Assembly: GCF_002564105.1 (NCBI RefSeq)
Contig: NZ_PDBX01000001.1
Location: 4,030,001 to 4,094,000 of the forward strand
Origin: Collimonas sp. PA-H2
Lineage (GTDB): Bacteria; Pseudomonadota; Gammaproteobacteria; Burkholderiales; Burkholderiaceae_D
DNA length: 64,000 nucleotides
Reading direction: 5' to 3'
Of this stretch, positions 27,261-36,552 are shown piece by piece (position 1 is the stretch's first letter; the number at the start of each line of letters is the position of its first letter). The notes beneath the pieces were generated by a model. The model saw only the letters and a program-made list of their open reading frames with translations, was not told the origin of the DNA and did not search any database. The translations under genes were made by a program, and so were the position numbers.

Positions 27261-28208
27261 TTGAAAGCCTTCTACAGCGATCATTTTGTCTTGCCTCTGC
27301 CGGCCGGCCATCGCTTCCCCATGCAGAAATACCGGCTGATCCACGAGGGCGCTCTGGCGACCATCGCCGGCATCGACTTCCATGAAGCGCCCAGCACCAG
27401 CGACGGCGTGCTGGCGCTGGCGCATCATCCGCGCTACATCGCCGAGGTCAGCAGCGGTACTCTGGCGGACAGCGTGCAGAAAGCCATCGGTTTTCCCTGG
27501 ACGCCGCAGATGGTGGAGCGCTCCCGGCGTTCCGCCGGCGCCACCATCGCCGCCTGCCGCGCAGCGCTGGCCGGGCCGGAACCGGTCGCGGTCAACCTGG
27601 CGGGCGGCACCCATCACGCCTTTGCCGACCAAGGCGCCGGCTTCTGCGTATTCAACGATGCCGCCATCGCTGCCAGGCTGATGCAGGCGGAACGGCGAGT
27701 GCAGCGGGTTGTGATCGTCGACCTGGATGTCCATCAGGGCAACGGCACGGCGTCTATCCTGGCGCGCGACGACTCGATCTTTACCCTTTCGCTGCATGGC
27801 GCCCACAACTATCCCTTCAGCAAAGAGCAGAGCGATCTCGATGTCGCGCTGGAGGATGGCACCGGAGACGAGGCATACCTGGATGCCTTGCAGGGCGCGC
27901 TGGCAACCATGCTGGCGCGCTTTTCGCCGCAGCTGATCATTTTCCTGGCCGGCGCCGATCCGCACGAGGGCGACCGGCTGGGGCGGCTGAAGCTCAGCTT
28001 CGACGGCCTGGCCCGGCGCGACGCCATGGTGCTGGAGACCGCCGGCCGTCTGTCGATACCGGTGGCGATCAGCATGGCCGGCGGCTACGGCAAGAATATA
28101 CAAGACACGGTAGCGGTACACCTGCAAACTATCGCGCTGGCGGCAAGTTTTGCCAAAGACCTCGCTTTGCGGCACCCGGCTGCGGCGCCGCTCACCCAAC
28201 CCGGATAA
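27261..28208 (+). CDS. Histone deacetylase-superfamily amidohydrolase (acetylpolyamine/acetoin-utilisation-like)
   Basis: About 315 residues in the arginase-deacetylase fold. VNLAGGTHHAFADQGAGFCVFNDAAIAA carries the HH pair of the active site, VVIVDLDVHQGNGTA the zinc-binding Asp and His, and FLAGADPHEGDRLGRLKLS the second zinc Asp; the SMAGGYG segment is the C-terminal loop. Starting codon is TTG at 27261 (protein KAFYSDHFVLPLPAGHRFPM), because homologues begin there; a TTG at 27240 is also in frame. It removes acyl groups from lysine or polyamine-like amides. The next gene begins 4 bp downstream. Confidence 0.85.
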   Translation: MKAFYSDHFVLPLPAGHRFPMQKYRLIHEGALATIAGIDFHEAPSTSDGVLALAHHPRYIAEVSSGTLADSVQKAIGFPWTPQMVERSRRSAGATIAACRAALAGPEPVAVNLAGGTHHAFADQGAGFCVFNDAAIAARLMQAERRVQRVVIVDLDVHQGNGTASILARDDSIFTLSLHGAHNYPFSKEQSDLDVALEDGTGDEAYLDALQGALATMLARFSPQLIIFLAGADPHEGDRLGRLKLSFDGLARRDAMVLETAGRLSIPVAISMAGGYGKNIQDTVAVHLQTIALAASFAKDLALRHPAAAPLTQPG

Positions 28209-28212
28209 TTCC

Positions 28213-29115
28213 ATGTCTTTAGCCAGTTCCTCGCCGGCGGCGCCTGCCGCCCATCCTTTGCTCGCGGCCATGCCGATGGTGTTCGTGGTGCTGTGGAGCA
28301 CCGGTTTCATCGTCGCCAAGTTCGGTTTGCCGTATGCGCCGCCGCTAACGTTCTTGCTGCTGCGCTTCGGCGGCGTGCTGCTGGTGCTGCTGCCATTGGT
28401 GCTGCTGATGCGCGCTCCCTGGCCGCGCGGAAAAATCGCGCATATCGCGTTCGCGGGGATCTTGCTGCAAGGCGGCTACCTGGCGGGCGTCTGGTGCGCC
28501 ATCAAGCTGGGCATGCCGGCCGGTCTGTCGGCGCTGATCGTCGGCATGCAGCCTATCCTGACGGCGTTTGCCGCGCCCTTGATCGGCGAATCGGTCAGGC
28601 CGCGCCAATGGCTGGGCCTGGTGCTGGGGATTTGCGGAGTGGGGCTGGTGGTAGCCGCCAAGATCACCCTGGTCGGCCTGTCCTGGACCAGCATCGGTTT
28701 ATGTTTGATGGCGCTGCTGTCGATGACGGCTGGCACCCTGTACCAGAAGCGCCACTGTCCGCATTTCGATCTGCGCAGCGGCACCGTCATCCAGTTTGCC
28801 GCCTCGATCGTGGTATTGCTGCCATTTGCCATGTTCTTTGAGCACCTGACGCCGGCGCTGGACACGGTGCAATGGACGGCGCGCTTCATCGGCGCCTTGC
28901 TGTGGTCGATCTTCGCCTTGTCGATCGGCGCCATCTTCCTGCTGTTCGCCCTGATACGCAAGAGCGCGGCCACCAGCGTCACCAGCTTGCTCTACCTGAC
29001 GCCGCCCACCACGGCGCTGATGGCCTGGCTGATGTTCGGCGAAGTCTTCAACATGCTGGGCATCGCCGGCATGGTGGTGGCGATACTGGGTGTGGTCTTT
29101 GTCATGAAAAAATAA
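28213..29115 (+). CDS. EamA/DMT-family transporter
   Basis: A 300-residue inner-membrane protein with ten predicted helices arranged as two EamA repeats. FVVLWSTGFIVAKFGLPYAPP and LLLRFGGVLLVLLPLVLLM start the first repeat; SIGLCLMALLSMTAGTLYQKRH and TSVTSLLYLTPPTTALMAWLMFGE the second. Members export amino acids or metabolites. It starts 4 bp after the deacetylase-like gene, so the two are probably co-transcribed. It converges with the next gene (9 bp apart). Confidence 0.83.
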   Translation: MSLASSSPAAPAAHPLLAAMPMVFVVLWSTGFIVAKFGLPYAPPLTFLLLRFGGVLLVLLPLVLLMRAPWPRGKIAHIAFAGILLQGGYLAGVWCAIKLGMPAGLSALIVGMQPILTAFAAPLIGESVRPRQWLGLVLGICGVGLVVAAKITLVGLSWTSIGLCLMALLSMTAGTLYQKRHCPHFDLRSGTVIQFAASIVVLLPFAMFFEHLTPALDTVQWTARFIGALLWSIFALSIGAIFLLFALIRKSAATSVTSLLYLTPPTTALMAWLMFGEVFNMLGIAGMVVAILGVVFVMKK

Positions 29116-29124
29116 GCACGGCCA

Positions 29125-29907
29125 TCAGACCGGCAGCAGCATCACCAGCTTCAGCTCAGGCCGGGTGGCAACCCGCAGGTTAACCTGGCGGTAAGCCAAC
29201 TGGCCCAGCGTCGGGTGGGTGAAGCGGCGTTCGCCGCCTTCCTTTTCCACCACATCGTGCAGGTTCCAGGCGCGCTGGAACGCCGCGCTGGCGCTGCTCA
29301 GGCGCGTCACCAGCTGAGCAATTTCCGGTTCGTCCAGATACATGCCGCAATCGGCGCGGAACTCTGCCGCCAGGCGGCTGGCGCGCTGCTCCCAATCGCT
29401 GATCAGGAGCGCCGCCTGCGGTGCGCAGTAGGTATATTCGAGCAGGTTCCTGCGGCTGTCTTTCTGGTCCAGCCAGCCGACGAACAAGGTCTTGGCGGCG
29501 CGGTTCCAGGCAACCGCGTTCCAGTGGCGGTCGAGCAGATAGGCCGGCGTCTTGATGCTGCCGGTGACGGCCAGGATTTCATCGGGGATGTCCTCGGCCT
29601 GCGGATCCTGCGCCTGCGGATCTTTTTTGCCGGACAGTTCAAACAGATAAGCGCGCTTGGCGCGTGACAAGTGCAAGGCTTCGGCGATCCTGGCCAGTGC
29701 CGCTGCCGAAACCGAGACGGTGCGTCCCTGTTCGATCCAGGTGTACCAGGTGACGCTGATATCGCACAGCTGCGCTACTTCTTCGCGCCGCAGGCCGGGC
29801 GTGCGGCGGCGGCTGCTGCCGCCCAGCCGCAGTTCGGTTGCCGAGAGCTGAGTGCGCTGGGTCTTGATGAATTCGCCCATTGCCTTGCGTTTGCCTGCTT
29901 CATCCAT
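29125..29907 (-). CDS. XRE-type regulator with MmyB-like ligand-binding domain
   Basis: A 260-residue helix-turn-helix protein. The N-terminal HTH contains RRTPGLRREEVAQLCDISVTWYTWIEQGRTVSVSAAALARIAEALHLS, the well-conserved pattern of the MmyB/PF17765 regulators. The C-terminal domain has AVAWNRAAKTLFVGWLDQ and RRNLLEYTYCAP, the family's FAD/fatty-acid-like pocket region. It is divergent from the methyltransferase, which is a candidate target, although many relatives control adjacent exporter or oxidoreductase genes such as the EamA gene. Confidence 0.88.
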   Translation of the reverse strand: MDEAGKRKAMGEFIKTQRTQLSATELRLGGSSRRRTPGLRREEVAQLCDISVTWYTWIEQGRTVSVSAAALARIAEALHLSRAKRAYLFELSGKKDPQAQDPQAEDIPDEILAVTGSIKTPAYLLDRHWNAVAWNRAAKTLFVGWLDQKDSRRNLLEYTYCAPQAALLISDWEQRASRLAAEFRADCGMYLDEPEIAQLVTRLSSASAAFQRAWNLHDVVEKEGGERRFTHPTLGQLAYRQVNLRVATRPELKLVMLLPV

Positions 29908-30075
29908 GGCGCGGTTTATCCTGTTGGTGGAGGTAATAGTATAAACACTAGACTTGTAACAGGATAAGAAATAATTACACTGGTGACTCGCCTAAAGCCC
30001 TGGGCGCAGAATCCAAGCTGCGGCCAGGGTTCGGGTTTGTATGAACGCCCGTTACCTATTTCTGAGGAGAAGCTT

Positions 30076-30843
30076 GTGAGCACTGTACGTAACCACGACA
30101 AGGTAGTGTCGGAACAATTCGGCAGCACCGCCGCCGCCTACCTGAGCAGCACCGTCCACGCCCAGGGCGCCGATCTGCAGCAGCTGGCGGCTTACGCCCA
30201 GCAATTCCGCCAGGGCAAGGCGCTGGACGTCGGCTGCGGCGCCGGCCACGCGGCGTTCGCCATGGCGCCGCATATCGGCGCCGTGATCGCCTACGACCTG
30301 GCGGCGGAAATGCTGGAAGTGGTGCAGGGCGCCGCCGCCGAGCGCGGCCTGAGCAACCTGCATGTGCAGCAGGGCAGCGCAGACCAGTTGCCATTTGCCG
30401 ATGCTTCTTTCGAGCTGGTCTGCACCCGCTACAGCGCGCATCACTGGAAAGACTTGCCGCGGGCGCTGGCCGAGATGGCGCGGGTATTGAAGCCGGGCGG
30501 CAAATGCATCGTGATCGATACGGCGTCGCCGGAAGATATCCTGAGCGATACCTATTTGCAGTCGATAGAGCTGTTGCGCGACACCTCGCACGTGCGTAAC
30601 CGCAGCGTCCCGGCCTGGCGCCAGTTGCTGGCCGACGCCGGCCTGCGGCCGGCTGCCGAGCAGAGCTGGAAGCTGCCGTTGCAGTTCGATACCTGGGTCG
30701 CCCGCATGCGCACCCCGCCGGAGCGGGTGGCCGCAATCAAGTCCTTGTGGGACAGCGCGCCGTCGGAAGTGTCGGCTTACTTCGACCTGCAGCAGGATTA
30801 TTCATTTAATATCGATGCAGCCCTTATAGAATGTTACAAATAG
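30076..30843 (+). CDS. Class I SAM-dependent methyltransferase (UbiE/COQ5-like fold)
   Basis: About 255 residues with a Rossmann-like methyltransferase fold: ALDVGCGAGHAAFAMAPHIG (motif I), VIAYDLAAEMLEVVQ, GSADQLPFADASFELVCTRYSAHHW and LPRALAEMARVLKPGGKCIVID (motif post-II/III). The GTG at 30076 is chosen because GAGGAG lies 8 bp upstream; the frame also opens at 29983. C-terminal substrate region is unlike UbiE, so the substrate is unknown. Confidence 0.83.
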   Translation: MSTVRNHDKVVSEQFGSTAAAYLSSTVHAQGADLQQLAAYAQQFRQGKALDVGCGAGHAAFAMAPHIGAVIAYDLAAEMLEVVQGAAAERGLSNLHVQQGSADQLPFADASFELVCTRYSAHHWKDLPRALAEMARVLKPGGKCIVIDTASPEDILSDTYLQSIELLRDTSHVRNRSVPAWRQLLADAGLRPAAEQSWKLPLQFDTWVARMRTPPERVAAIKSLWDSAPSEVSAYFDLQQDYSFNIDAALIECYK

Positions 30844-31021
30844 TCCTATGCTAAAGGAAATGTCTGGCCGTCGAGTTGCGGTAAAATCTAGCTCGCAAAT
30901 CGTCTTCCAGACATCGAAAGTCGTTTAATTTAGTGCGCTAACTATCTAATTCTCTTGCGATTTTTCTGGTATTTGCCTACACTGCCACAAAGTTATAGAT
31001 CGTCGCATATTGGAGCCGCAA

Positions 31022-32182
31022 ATGGGCAAATCCGCGTTAATTGTTTTTTTGTCATTTTTCCTCGTGCTCGCGATCGCGCCCGCTGCTCCTGCTTCTGCCC
31101 AAACCAGTCAGTCCACTGCCAAGAAATCCGCGAAAAAAGCCGCGGCTGGCAAGGCTGCAACTTCCTCCCACAAGAAAGCTGTCGCCAAGGCCGGCTCCAG
31201 AAAACACACCGTGATTGCCGCCCGCGGCCGCAGCAGCAGCGTGGCTTCGCTCAACAAGAACGAAAAGCTGGTGAAGAAAGTGGTGATGGTGCATGGCCGC
31301 CGCAAAGTGACATACCAGCGCGTGGCGTTTGCGCCGGTGGTGCCGGCCTTGCCGCCGGTGTTGTCGGCTGGCGAACAAGCCGGCCTCAACCTGACGCGCG
31401 ATCCGCTGGAACTGAAATCCAGCGTGGCGCTGGTGCTGGACCAGAATAGCTCGGAAGTGCTGCTGGATAAGAATTCGCAAATCGCATTGCCGATCGCCTC
31501 GCTGACCAAGCTGATGACCAGCATGGTGGTGGTCGAATCGAAGCAGGACATGAACGAAGTGCTGGCTGTCACCGATGACGACATCGACCGCGAAAAGCAC
31601 AGCGGCTCGCGCCTGCGTGTCGGTTCGCAGTTGAGCCGGTCCGACATGCTGCACATCGCCCTGATGAGTTCCGAGAACCGCGCCGCATCCGCGCTGGGCC
31701 GCAATTATCCGGGCGGCCTGCAAGCCTTTGTGCTGGCCATGAACGCCAAGGCCAAGGCGCTCGGCATGACTGAAACCCATTATGTCGACTCAACCGGCCT
31801 GTCGCACCTGAACGTCGCCAGCGCCCGCGATTTGTCACGCCTGGTGATGGCCGCCTATCAGCACCCGATCATCCGCCAATATTCAACCGATTCGAAATAC
31901 GTGGTGGAGCCAGGCGGCCGTCCGCTGCAATATTCCACATCCAATCATCTGGTCGAAAATCCTGAGTGGCAGATCGGTTTGCAAAAGACCGGCTACATCA
32001 ATGAAGCGGGGCGCTGCATGGTCATGCAGACCACCATCGAAGGCCGCCAGATCGTCATGGTGTTCCTCGATTCGCGCGGCAAGTATTCGCGCCAAGCTGA
32101 CGCTGACCGTGTCCGCAAATGGCTGGCAGATTCGCATCCGGCTACTTTGACACGAGTGAAGATCGCCGACGGCCAAAGCTGA
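31022..32182 (+). CDS. D-alanyl-D-alanine endopeptidase/carboxypeptidase, PBP7-like (peptidase S11)
   Basis: A 386-residue periplasmic peptidoglycan hydrolase. It has a signal peptide (SALIVFLSFFLVLAIAPAAPASAQ) and an unusual Lys/Ala-rich linker (about 30-100) containing KKSAKKAAAGK and HKKAVAKAGSRKH, then the S11 domain. Active-site motifs are SLTK (160-163), SEN (217-219) and KTG (322-324). The basic linker could hold it near the cell wall or membrane. The ATG at 31022 has GGAG six bases upstream; a TTG at 31010 is four codons earlier. Confidence 0.88.
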   Translation: MGKSALIVFLSFFLVLAIAPAAPASAQTSQSTAKKSAKKAAAGKAATSSHKKAVAKAGSRKHTVIAARGRSSSVASLNKNEKLVKKVVMVHGRRKVTYQRVAFAPVVPALPPVLSAGEQAGLNLTRDPLELKSSVALVLDQNSSEVLLDKNSQIALPIASLTKLMTSMVVVESKQDMNEVLAVTDDDIDREKHSGSRLRVGSQLSRSDMLHIALMSSENRAASALGRNYPGGLQAFVLAMNAKAKALGMTETHYVDSTGLSHLNVASARDLSRLVMAAYQHPIIRQYSTDSKYVVEPGGRPLQYSTSNHLVENPEWQIGLQKTGYINEAGRCMVMQTTIEGRQIVMVFLDSRGKYSRQADADRVRKWLADSHPATLTRVKIADGQS

Positions 32183-32224
32183 ATCTGATTATTCGCCGGC
32201 CATGGCCGGATGGAGTTTGAAATT

Positions 32225-32262
32225 AAAAAAGAGTTTATTCATCGCTGAATAAACTCTTTTTT
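32225..32262. terminator. Bidirectional terminator
   Basis: AAAAAAGAGTTTATTCA and TGAATAAACTCTTTTTT form a perfect 17-bp stem around TCGC, ideal for terminating both the endopeptidase gene and the converging IclR gene. Confidence 0.93.
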
Positions 32263-32293
32263 CATGTGCCTGCCAATCGGCTGATGGGTATCG

Positions 32294-33079
32294 CTATTGC
32301 TGCTGCGACGCGTATCCCAGCACAGCGGAAATCTGGTTCGCCGTGCTGATCAAATCTTCCACCCATTCCTCCTGCAAACGGTCTGCCGGCGCCGAGATCG
32401 ACAGGCCGGCGATCATCTTGCCGGAATCGTCGCGGATGCCGGCCGCCATGCAGCGCACGCCCAGTTCCAATTCTTCATTGTCGCGCGCATAGCCTAGCGC
32501 GCGCACCAGGCTCAGCTCGCGTTCCAGCTTGCCGAGGTCGGTGATGGAATTCTTGTTGTGTCCGGCCAGGCCGGTGCGGGTGGCGTAGGCGCGCACCATC
32601 TTGGGGTCATCGATGGAGAGGAACAGCTTGCCGGTCGAGGTCAGGTGCAAGGGCGCGCGGCCGCCGATGGCGCGCACCACCTGCATGCCGGAGCGCTCGG
32701 AAAATGCGCGGTCGATGTAGACGATTTCATCGCTCTGGCGCACCGACAGGTTGACGGTCTGGTTGGTCTTGCGATGCAGGCCGCGCATGAAGTCCAGCGC
32801 GGCTTCACGCACATTGAGCCGGCTTTTCACCACATTGCCCAGTTCCAGCAGGCGCATGCCCAGCCGGTAGCTGCCCGGCTCGGAACGGTCGACAAAGCGC
32901 TTGACCACCAGATCGTTGAGTATCCGGTGCGCTGTCGACGGATGCAGGCCGGTCACCGCCGACAGCTCTTTCAGGCTGACCGGATCAGGGTAGAGCGCCA
33001 GCGTATCCAGCAGCGAGATCATGCGCTCGATAACCTGGATCGAAATCTTGTCGGCGTCGTCGGGAGTAGCTGTTTTCAT
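32294..33079 (-). CDS. IclR-family transcriptional regulator
   Basis: A 261-residue regulator. The N-terminal winged helix (VIERMISLLDTLALYPDPVSLKELSAVTGLHPSTAHRILNDLVVKRFV) and the C-terminal effector domain (TVNLSVRQSDEIVYIDRAFSERSGMQVVRAIGGRAPLHLTSTGK and LELGVRCMAAGIRDDSGKMIAGLSISAPADRL) match the family throughout. Homologues start near MKTATPDDAD (33079); a longer open frame extends to 33148. It is divergent from dgkA with a 235-bp spacer; targets are not evident from context. Confidence 0.9.
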   Translation of the reverse strand: MKTATPDDADKISIQVIERMISLLDTLALYPDPVSLKELSAVTGLHPSTAHRILNDLVVKRFVDRSEPGSYRLGMRLLELGNVVKSRLNVREAALDFMRGLHRKTNQTVNLSVRQSDEIVYIDRAFSERSGMQVVRAIGGRAPLHLTSTGKLFLSIDDPKMVRAYATRTGLAGHNKNSITDLGKLERELSLVRALGYARDNEELELGVRCMAAGIRDDSGKMIAGLSISAPADRLQEEWVEDLISTANQISAVLGYASQQQ

Positions 33080-33314
33080 TGATTTAATGGTGCATTGCAA
33101 TGGAACGTTTATATCATAATGTGAAAAGCCGTGCATTGCTATTGTCATCGATTAGAGCCCTGCCACAATCGCATATCGTTGATAAGCGGTATAAAAAGAG
33201 CGCTGAAAGCGCAAGCGTGCAGTGCAGCAAGGCTGTTAAAATGCAAGGATTAAAGTGCAAGCAATCTGCATTTCCATCAAAGCAAGCCAGCCTTGCCTTC
33301 AAGATCAGCACAGC

Positions 33315-33746
33315 ATGAGCGAAAAACCGCAATCCCCGCAGTCGCCGGCGCCGGAATCCCAGCCGCAACCGATTAGCGAATTCAAGAGCACCAGCGGCTT
33401 CAAGAGAATTTTCTCGGCTTTCTTTTATTCCGCCGAGGGCTTCCGTTCTGCCTGGAAAAACGAGCATGCATTCCGCCAGGAGTTGCTGATCGTCGTTCCC
33501 GGGATTGTGGTTGCGCTGCTGCTGCCGGTGTCGGCGCTGCAAAAGCTGATGCTGATCGCGGTGCTGATCTGGATCATCATCATCGAACTGATCAATTCGG
33601 CGATCGAAGCGGTGGTCGACCGGGTGTCGCTGGAGCGCAATCCCCTGTCCAAGAACGCCAAGGATTTCGGCAGCGCCGCGGTGCTGCTGACGTGCGTGCT
33701 GGCGGTTGCTACCTGGGCCGTGATTCTTTACCCTGTCCTGATGTAA
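33315..33746 (+). CDS. dgkA: Diacylglycerol kinase, DgkA type
   Basis: A 143-residue integral membrane kinase that phosphorylates diacylglycerol to phosphatidate, recycling lipid released during envelope glycan synthesis. Three membrane helices and the conserved GFRSAWKNEHAFRQELL, IELINSAIEAVVDRVSLERNPLSKNAKDFGSAAVLL region carry the catalytic Glu and Asn. The Pro/Ser/Gln-rich N-terminus (about 30 residues) is longer than in E. coli. Start at 33315 follows from the family pattern; an in-frame upstream ATG at 33255 adds 20 residues without known similarity. Confidence 0.92.
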   Translation: MSEKPQSPQSPAPESQPQPISEFKSTSGFKRIFSAFFYSAEGFRSAWKNEHAFRQELLIVVPGIVVALLLPVSALQKLMLIAVLIWIIIIELINSAIEAVVDRVSLERNPLSKNAKDFGSAAVLLTCVLAVATWAVILYPVLM

Positions 33747-33874
33747 TCCCGAAGTAGTCCCAAGCGCAAGGCCAATGCCGGGAACGGTCCTGGCAGCGGA
33801 TACCCATCAATACGCTTGCCCATGTTTGCACGTTTGTGTATATTTATACGTGTTTATGCGTGATGTGAGCTCAT

Positions 33875-34651
33875 ATGAATACCGCAAATCTGCTGCTTAA
33901 GGAACGCCACGCGCTTATCAGGCAGCGGCTGCTGGCTGACGGCCGGGTGCTGGCGCTGGATCTGGCGCAGCAACTGAACGTTTCCGAAGACACCATCCGA
34001 CGCGACTTGCGAGACCTGGCCGCGGCTGGCCTTTGCACCAGAGTCTATGGCGGCGCCTTGCCGCCTTCGCCCGCGGCCGCGCCACTGGCGGAACGGCGCA
34101 TGCTGGCGCCGCAGCGCAAGGCGCGGCTGGCGCAGGCGGCGGTTACGCTGGTGGCCGCCGGCAACGTGCTGTTCATCGATGCCGGTTCAACCAACCTGGC
34201 GATTGCGGAGGCATTGCCGCGCTTGCCGCTGACCGTGGTGACCAATGCCGCGGCGGTCGCGCTGGCCTTGCTGGAGCGGCCTGAGATCGCGCTGATCATG
34301 GTCGGCGGCCGGGTCGATGCGCGCAGCGGCGCCAACCTCGGCGCTGCGGCCTTGCGCGATGCCGAACGGATGCGGCCGGACATTTTCTTCCTCGGCGCTT
34401 GCGGCGTCGACGCCGAGGCGGGACTCAGTTGCTTCAACTACGAAGAGGCCGAATTCAAGCGCAGCCTGGGCGCCGCCAGCAAGGCGGTGCTGGTGGCTGC
34501 CACCCGGGAAAAATTCGGCACGGCGGCGCCGTTTGCGGTGCTGCCGGCCGCTCATCTGACGCACCTGGTGCTGGAACATGATGCCGACAGCAAGCAGGCG
34601 GCGCAATTCAAGCGCCAAGGCGTGCAGCTGCTTTACGCCGCCGCCGAGTGA
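33875..34651 (+). CDS. DeoR/GlpR-family transcriptional regulator
   Basis: A 258-residue repressor-type protein. The N-terminal HTH (LLADGRVLALDLAQQLNVSEDTIRRDLRDLAAAGLCTRVYGGAL) and the sugar-phosphate-binding domain (LFIDAGSTNLAIAEAL, LIMVGGRVDARSGANLG, FFLGACGVDAEAGLSCFNYEEAEFKRSL) fit the family. The promoter region holds GTATA-TT-TATAC (33838-33849), a possible autoregulatory site. The downstream MFS gene starts 26 bp later, so the regulator likely controls a transporter that imports or exports a sugar or derivative. Confidence 0.9.
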   Translation: MNTANLLLKERHALIRQRLLADGRVLALDLAQQLNVSEDTIRRDLRDLAAAGLCTRVYGGALPPSPAAAPLAERRMLAPQRKARLAQAAVTLVAAGNVLFIDAGSTNLAIAEALPRLPLTVVTNAAAVALALLERPEIALIMVGGRVDARSGANLGAAALRDAERMRPDIFFLGACGVDAEAGLSCFNYEEAEFKRSLGAASKAVLVAATREKFGTAAPFAVLPAAHLTHLVLEHDADSKQAAQFKRQGVQLLYAAAE

Positions 34652-34676
34652 TGAACGATCCTGAAAGAGCCATGCC

Positions 34677-35834
34677 ATGAATTCCATCGGTCCAAAACAG
34701 CGCTACGCTACCCGGCTGGCGTTTCTCTGCGCCGGCCTCACAATGTCGGCCTGGGCGCCGCTGGTGCCGTATGTGAAGGCGCGCCTGGGGGCAGGCGAGG
34801 CCGAACTCGGGCTGCTGCTGCTTTGCCTCGGCGTCGGCTCGCTGCTGTCCATGCCGGTGACCGGCATGCTGGCGGCGCGCCTCGGTTGCCGCCGCGTGAT
34901 CCTGAGCGCCGGCGCGCTGGCCTGCCTGATTCTTCCTTGCCTGACGCTGGCGGCCAGCCCGCTGCAGCTGGGCATAGGCCTGTTCTTTTTCGGCGCCGCC
35001 ATCGGCACGCTGGATGTCGCCATGAACGTGCAGGCGGTGATGGTTGAAAAAGCCAGCGGCGGCGCGCTCATGTCCGGTTTCCATGGCATGTTCAGCGTCG
35101 GTGGTTTTGTCGGCGCCGGCGGCATGGCGCTGCTGCTATGGCTGGGCTTGAGCCCGCTGGCGGCCAGCGGGGCGGCGGCGCTGGTGGTCGCCGCGCTATT
35201 GATCGCGGCTGCGCCGCACTTGCTGTGCGAGCCGGAAGCGGCCGGGCGCGGTGCGCTGTTCGTGCTACCGCATGGCGCCGTGATCTTTATCGGCGTGCTG
35301 TGCTTTATCGTGTTTCTGGTAGAGGGGGCGGTCTTGGACTGGAGCGCATTGTTCCTCACCGCCACGCGCGGGCTGGCTACCAACCAGGGCGGCCTCGGCT
35401 ATGCCGCTTTCGCCATCGCCATGACCTGCGGCCGCCTGACCGGCGACCGCATCGTGCGCCGCTTCGGCGGCAAGCGCGTACTTCTGCTGGGCGGCCTGTG
35501 CGCCGCCGGCGGCTTCTTTGTCGCCGTCGCGGCGCCGAACGCCGCAACGGCGCTGGCCGGCTTCGTGCTGATCGGCCTGGGCGCTTCCAATATCGTGCCT
35601 ATCCTGTTCAGCGCCGCCGGCAACCATGGCGCGATGCCGGCCAGCCTGGCGATTGCGGCCATCACCACCATCGGTTATGCCGGCATCCTGGCTGGTCCGG
35701 CCTTGATCGGCTTCGTGGCGCATGCCAGCAGTCTGAACAGTGCGTTCGCCGGGCTCGGCTGCGCCTTGCTGCTGGTGGCGGCCAGCGCCCGCCTGGGCGC
35801 CGCCGGCCGTACTAACGAAACTGTGCCGCGTTAG
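34677..35834 (+). CDS. MFS transporter, YbjJ-like
   Basis: A 385-residue major facilitator with about twelve helices. It has LARLGCRRVILSAGALACL (the loop between helices 2 and 3), FFFGAAIGTLDVAMNVQAVMVEKASG and GFHGMFSVGGFVGAGGMALLL, conserved in the fucose-permease/YbjJ branch. The coding end overlaps the converging DM13 gene by 4 bp (35831-35834). Substrate unassigned; the DeoR regulator in front suggests a carbohydrate. Confidence 0.83.
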   Translation: MNSIGPKQRYATRLAFLCAGLTMSAWAPLVPYVKARLGAGEAELGLLLLCLGVGSLLSMPVTGMLAARLGCRRVILSAGALACLILPCLTLAASPLQLGIGLFFFGAAIGTLDVAMNVQAVMVEKASGGALMSGFHGMFSVGGFVGAGGMALLLWLGLSPLAASGAAALVVAALLIAAAPHLLCEPEAAGRGALFVLPHGAVIFIGVLCFIVFLVEGAVLDWSALFLTATRGLATNQGGLGYAAFAIAMTCGRLTGDRIVRRFGGKRVLLLGGLCAAGGFFVAVAAPNAATALAGFVLIGLGASNIVPILFSAAGNHGAMPASLAIAAITTIGYAGILAGPALIGFVAHASSLNSAFAGLGCALLLVAASARLGAAGRTNETVPR

Positions 35835-36304
35835 CGAAACTGCGCTGCGCTGATGAACTGCGAGTAGGTCTCGCACCAGATCACCACGGTGTTGTAGCGC
35901 GACAGATCGACCGGCTGCTGCGACATGTCGACAATGAAGCGCTCGAAAGTCTTTACCTCGCCCACGCGCAGGGCCTGCTGCTTGATCTTCAGGAATTCTT
36001 CTTTAGTGCCGACGTATTCGGAAGTCAGGTACACCTTGTAGTCCGGGCCGGGCGCGATCTTACCCTCGAATGCGATGGTGTCCTCGCTGACGGCCACCGT
36101 TCCTTGCGCCCAATGCAGGAAGTCGCTGCCCGGCAGATCCTTCTTGAACACCGCAGTGTATCTGGCCTTGCCGGCGGCTTGCGTCAGTTCCGCCGCGCTC
36201 GGGCCGTCACCTGCGGTGAGTATCGGCAGGAAGTAAACGCCGGCGCCAAAGCCGACGGCGAGCGCGAGTAAATGCGAGGCGAGATAGGCGAGGATTTTTT
36301 TCAA
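35831..36304 (-). CDS. DM13 domain-containing membrane-anchored protein
   Basis: About 157 residues, with one N-terminal membrane helix (ILAYLASHLLALAVGFGAGVYFLPIL) and a periplasmic DM13 domain: KKDLPGSDFLHWAQGTVAVSEDTIAFEG, GPDYKVYLTSEYVGTKEEFLKI and FERFIVDMSQQPVDLSRYNTVVIWCETYSQFISAAQF. DM13 domains have been proposed to act in electron transfer or hydroxylation chemistry; the conserved C in WCE supports the assignment. The TTG at 36304 has GGAG upstream; an extended frame continues to 36385. Confidence 0.82.
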   Translation of the reverse strand: MKKILAYLASHLLALAVGFGAGVYFLPILTAGDGPSAAELTQAAGKARYTAVFKKDLPGSDFLHWAQGTVAVSEDTIAFEGKIAPGPDYKVYLTSEYVGTKEEFLKIKQQALRVGEVKTFERFIVDMSQQPVDLSRYNTVVIWCETYSQFISAAQFR

Positions 36305-36552
36305 GAGGTCTCCGATAAGGATCTGATCAAGCGTGCTTGTCTTTCTAGTCGCTCCAGATAATGATTCCTTACATTCAGGACTCATGCTTTATGCCAAATC
36401 GGCTGGAATATCCCGCCTCCTTATTCGTCGGCCAAGTCCATACATATCTGTTTTCTGCATAAGGAGAGAAGAAAGTATTCGTTCTGTTTTCCGGGCCGCC
36501 TCATTAATCTGTATTCCTCAAAACAAAAAAACATTCACAAGGGAAGAGGAAT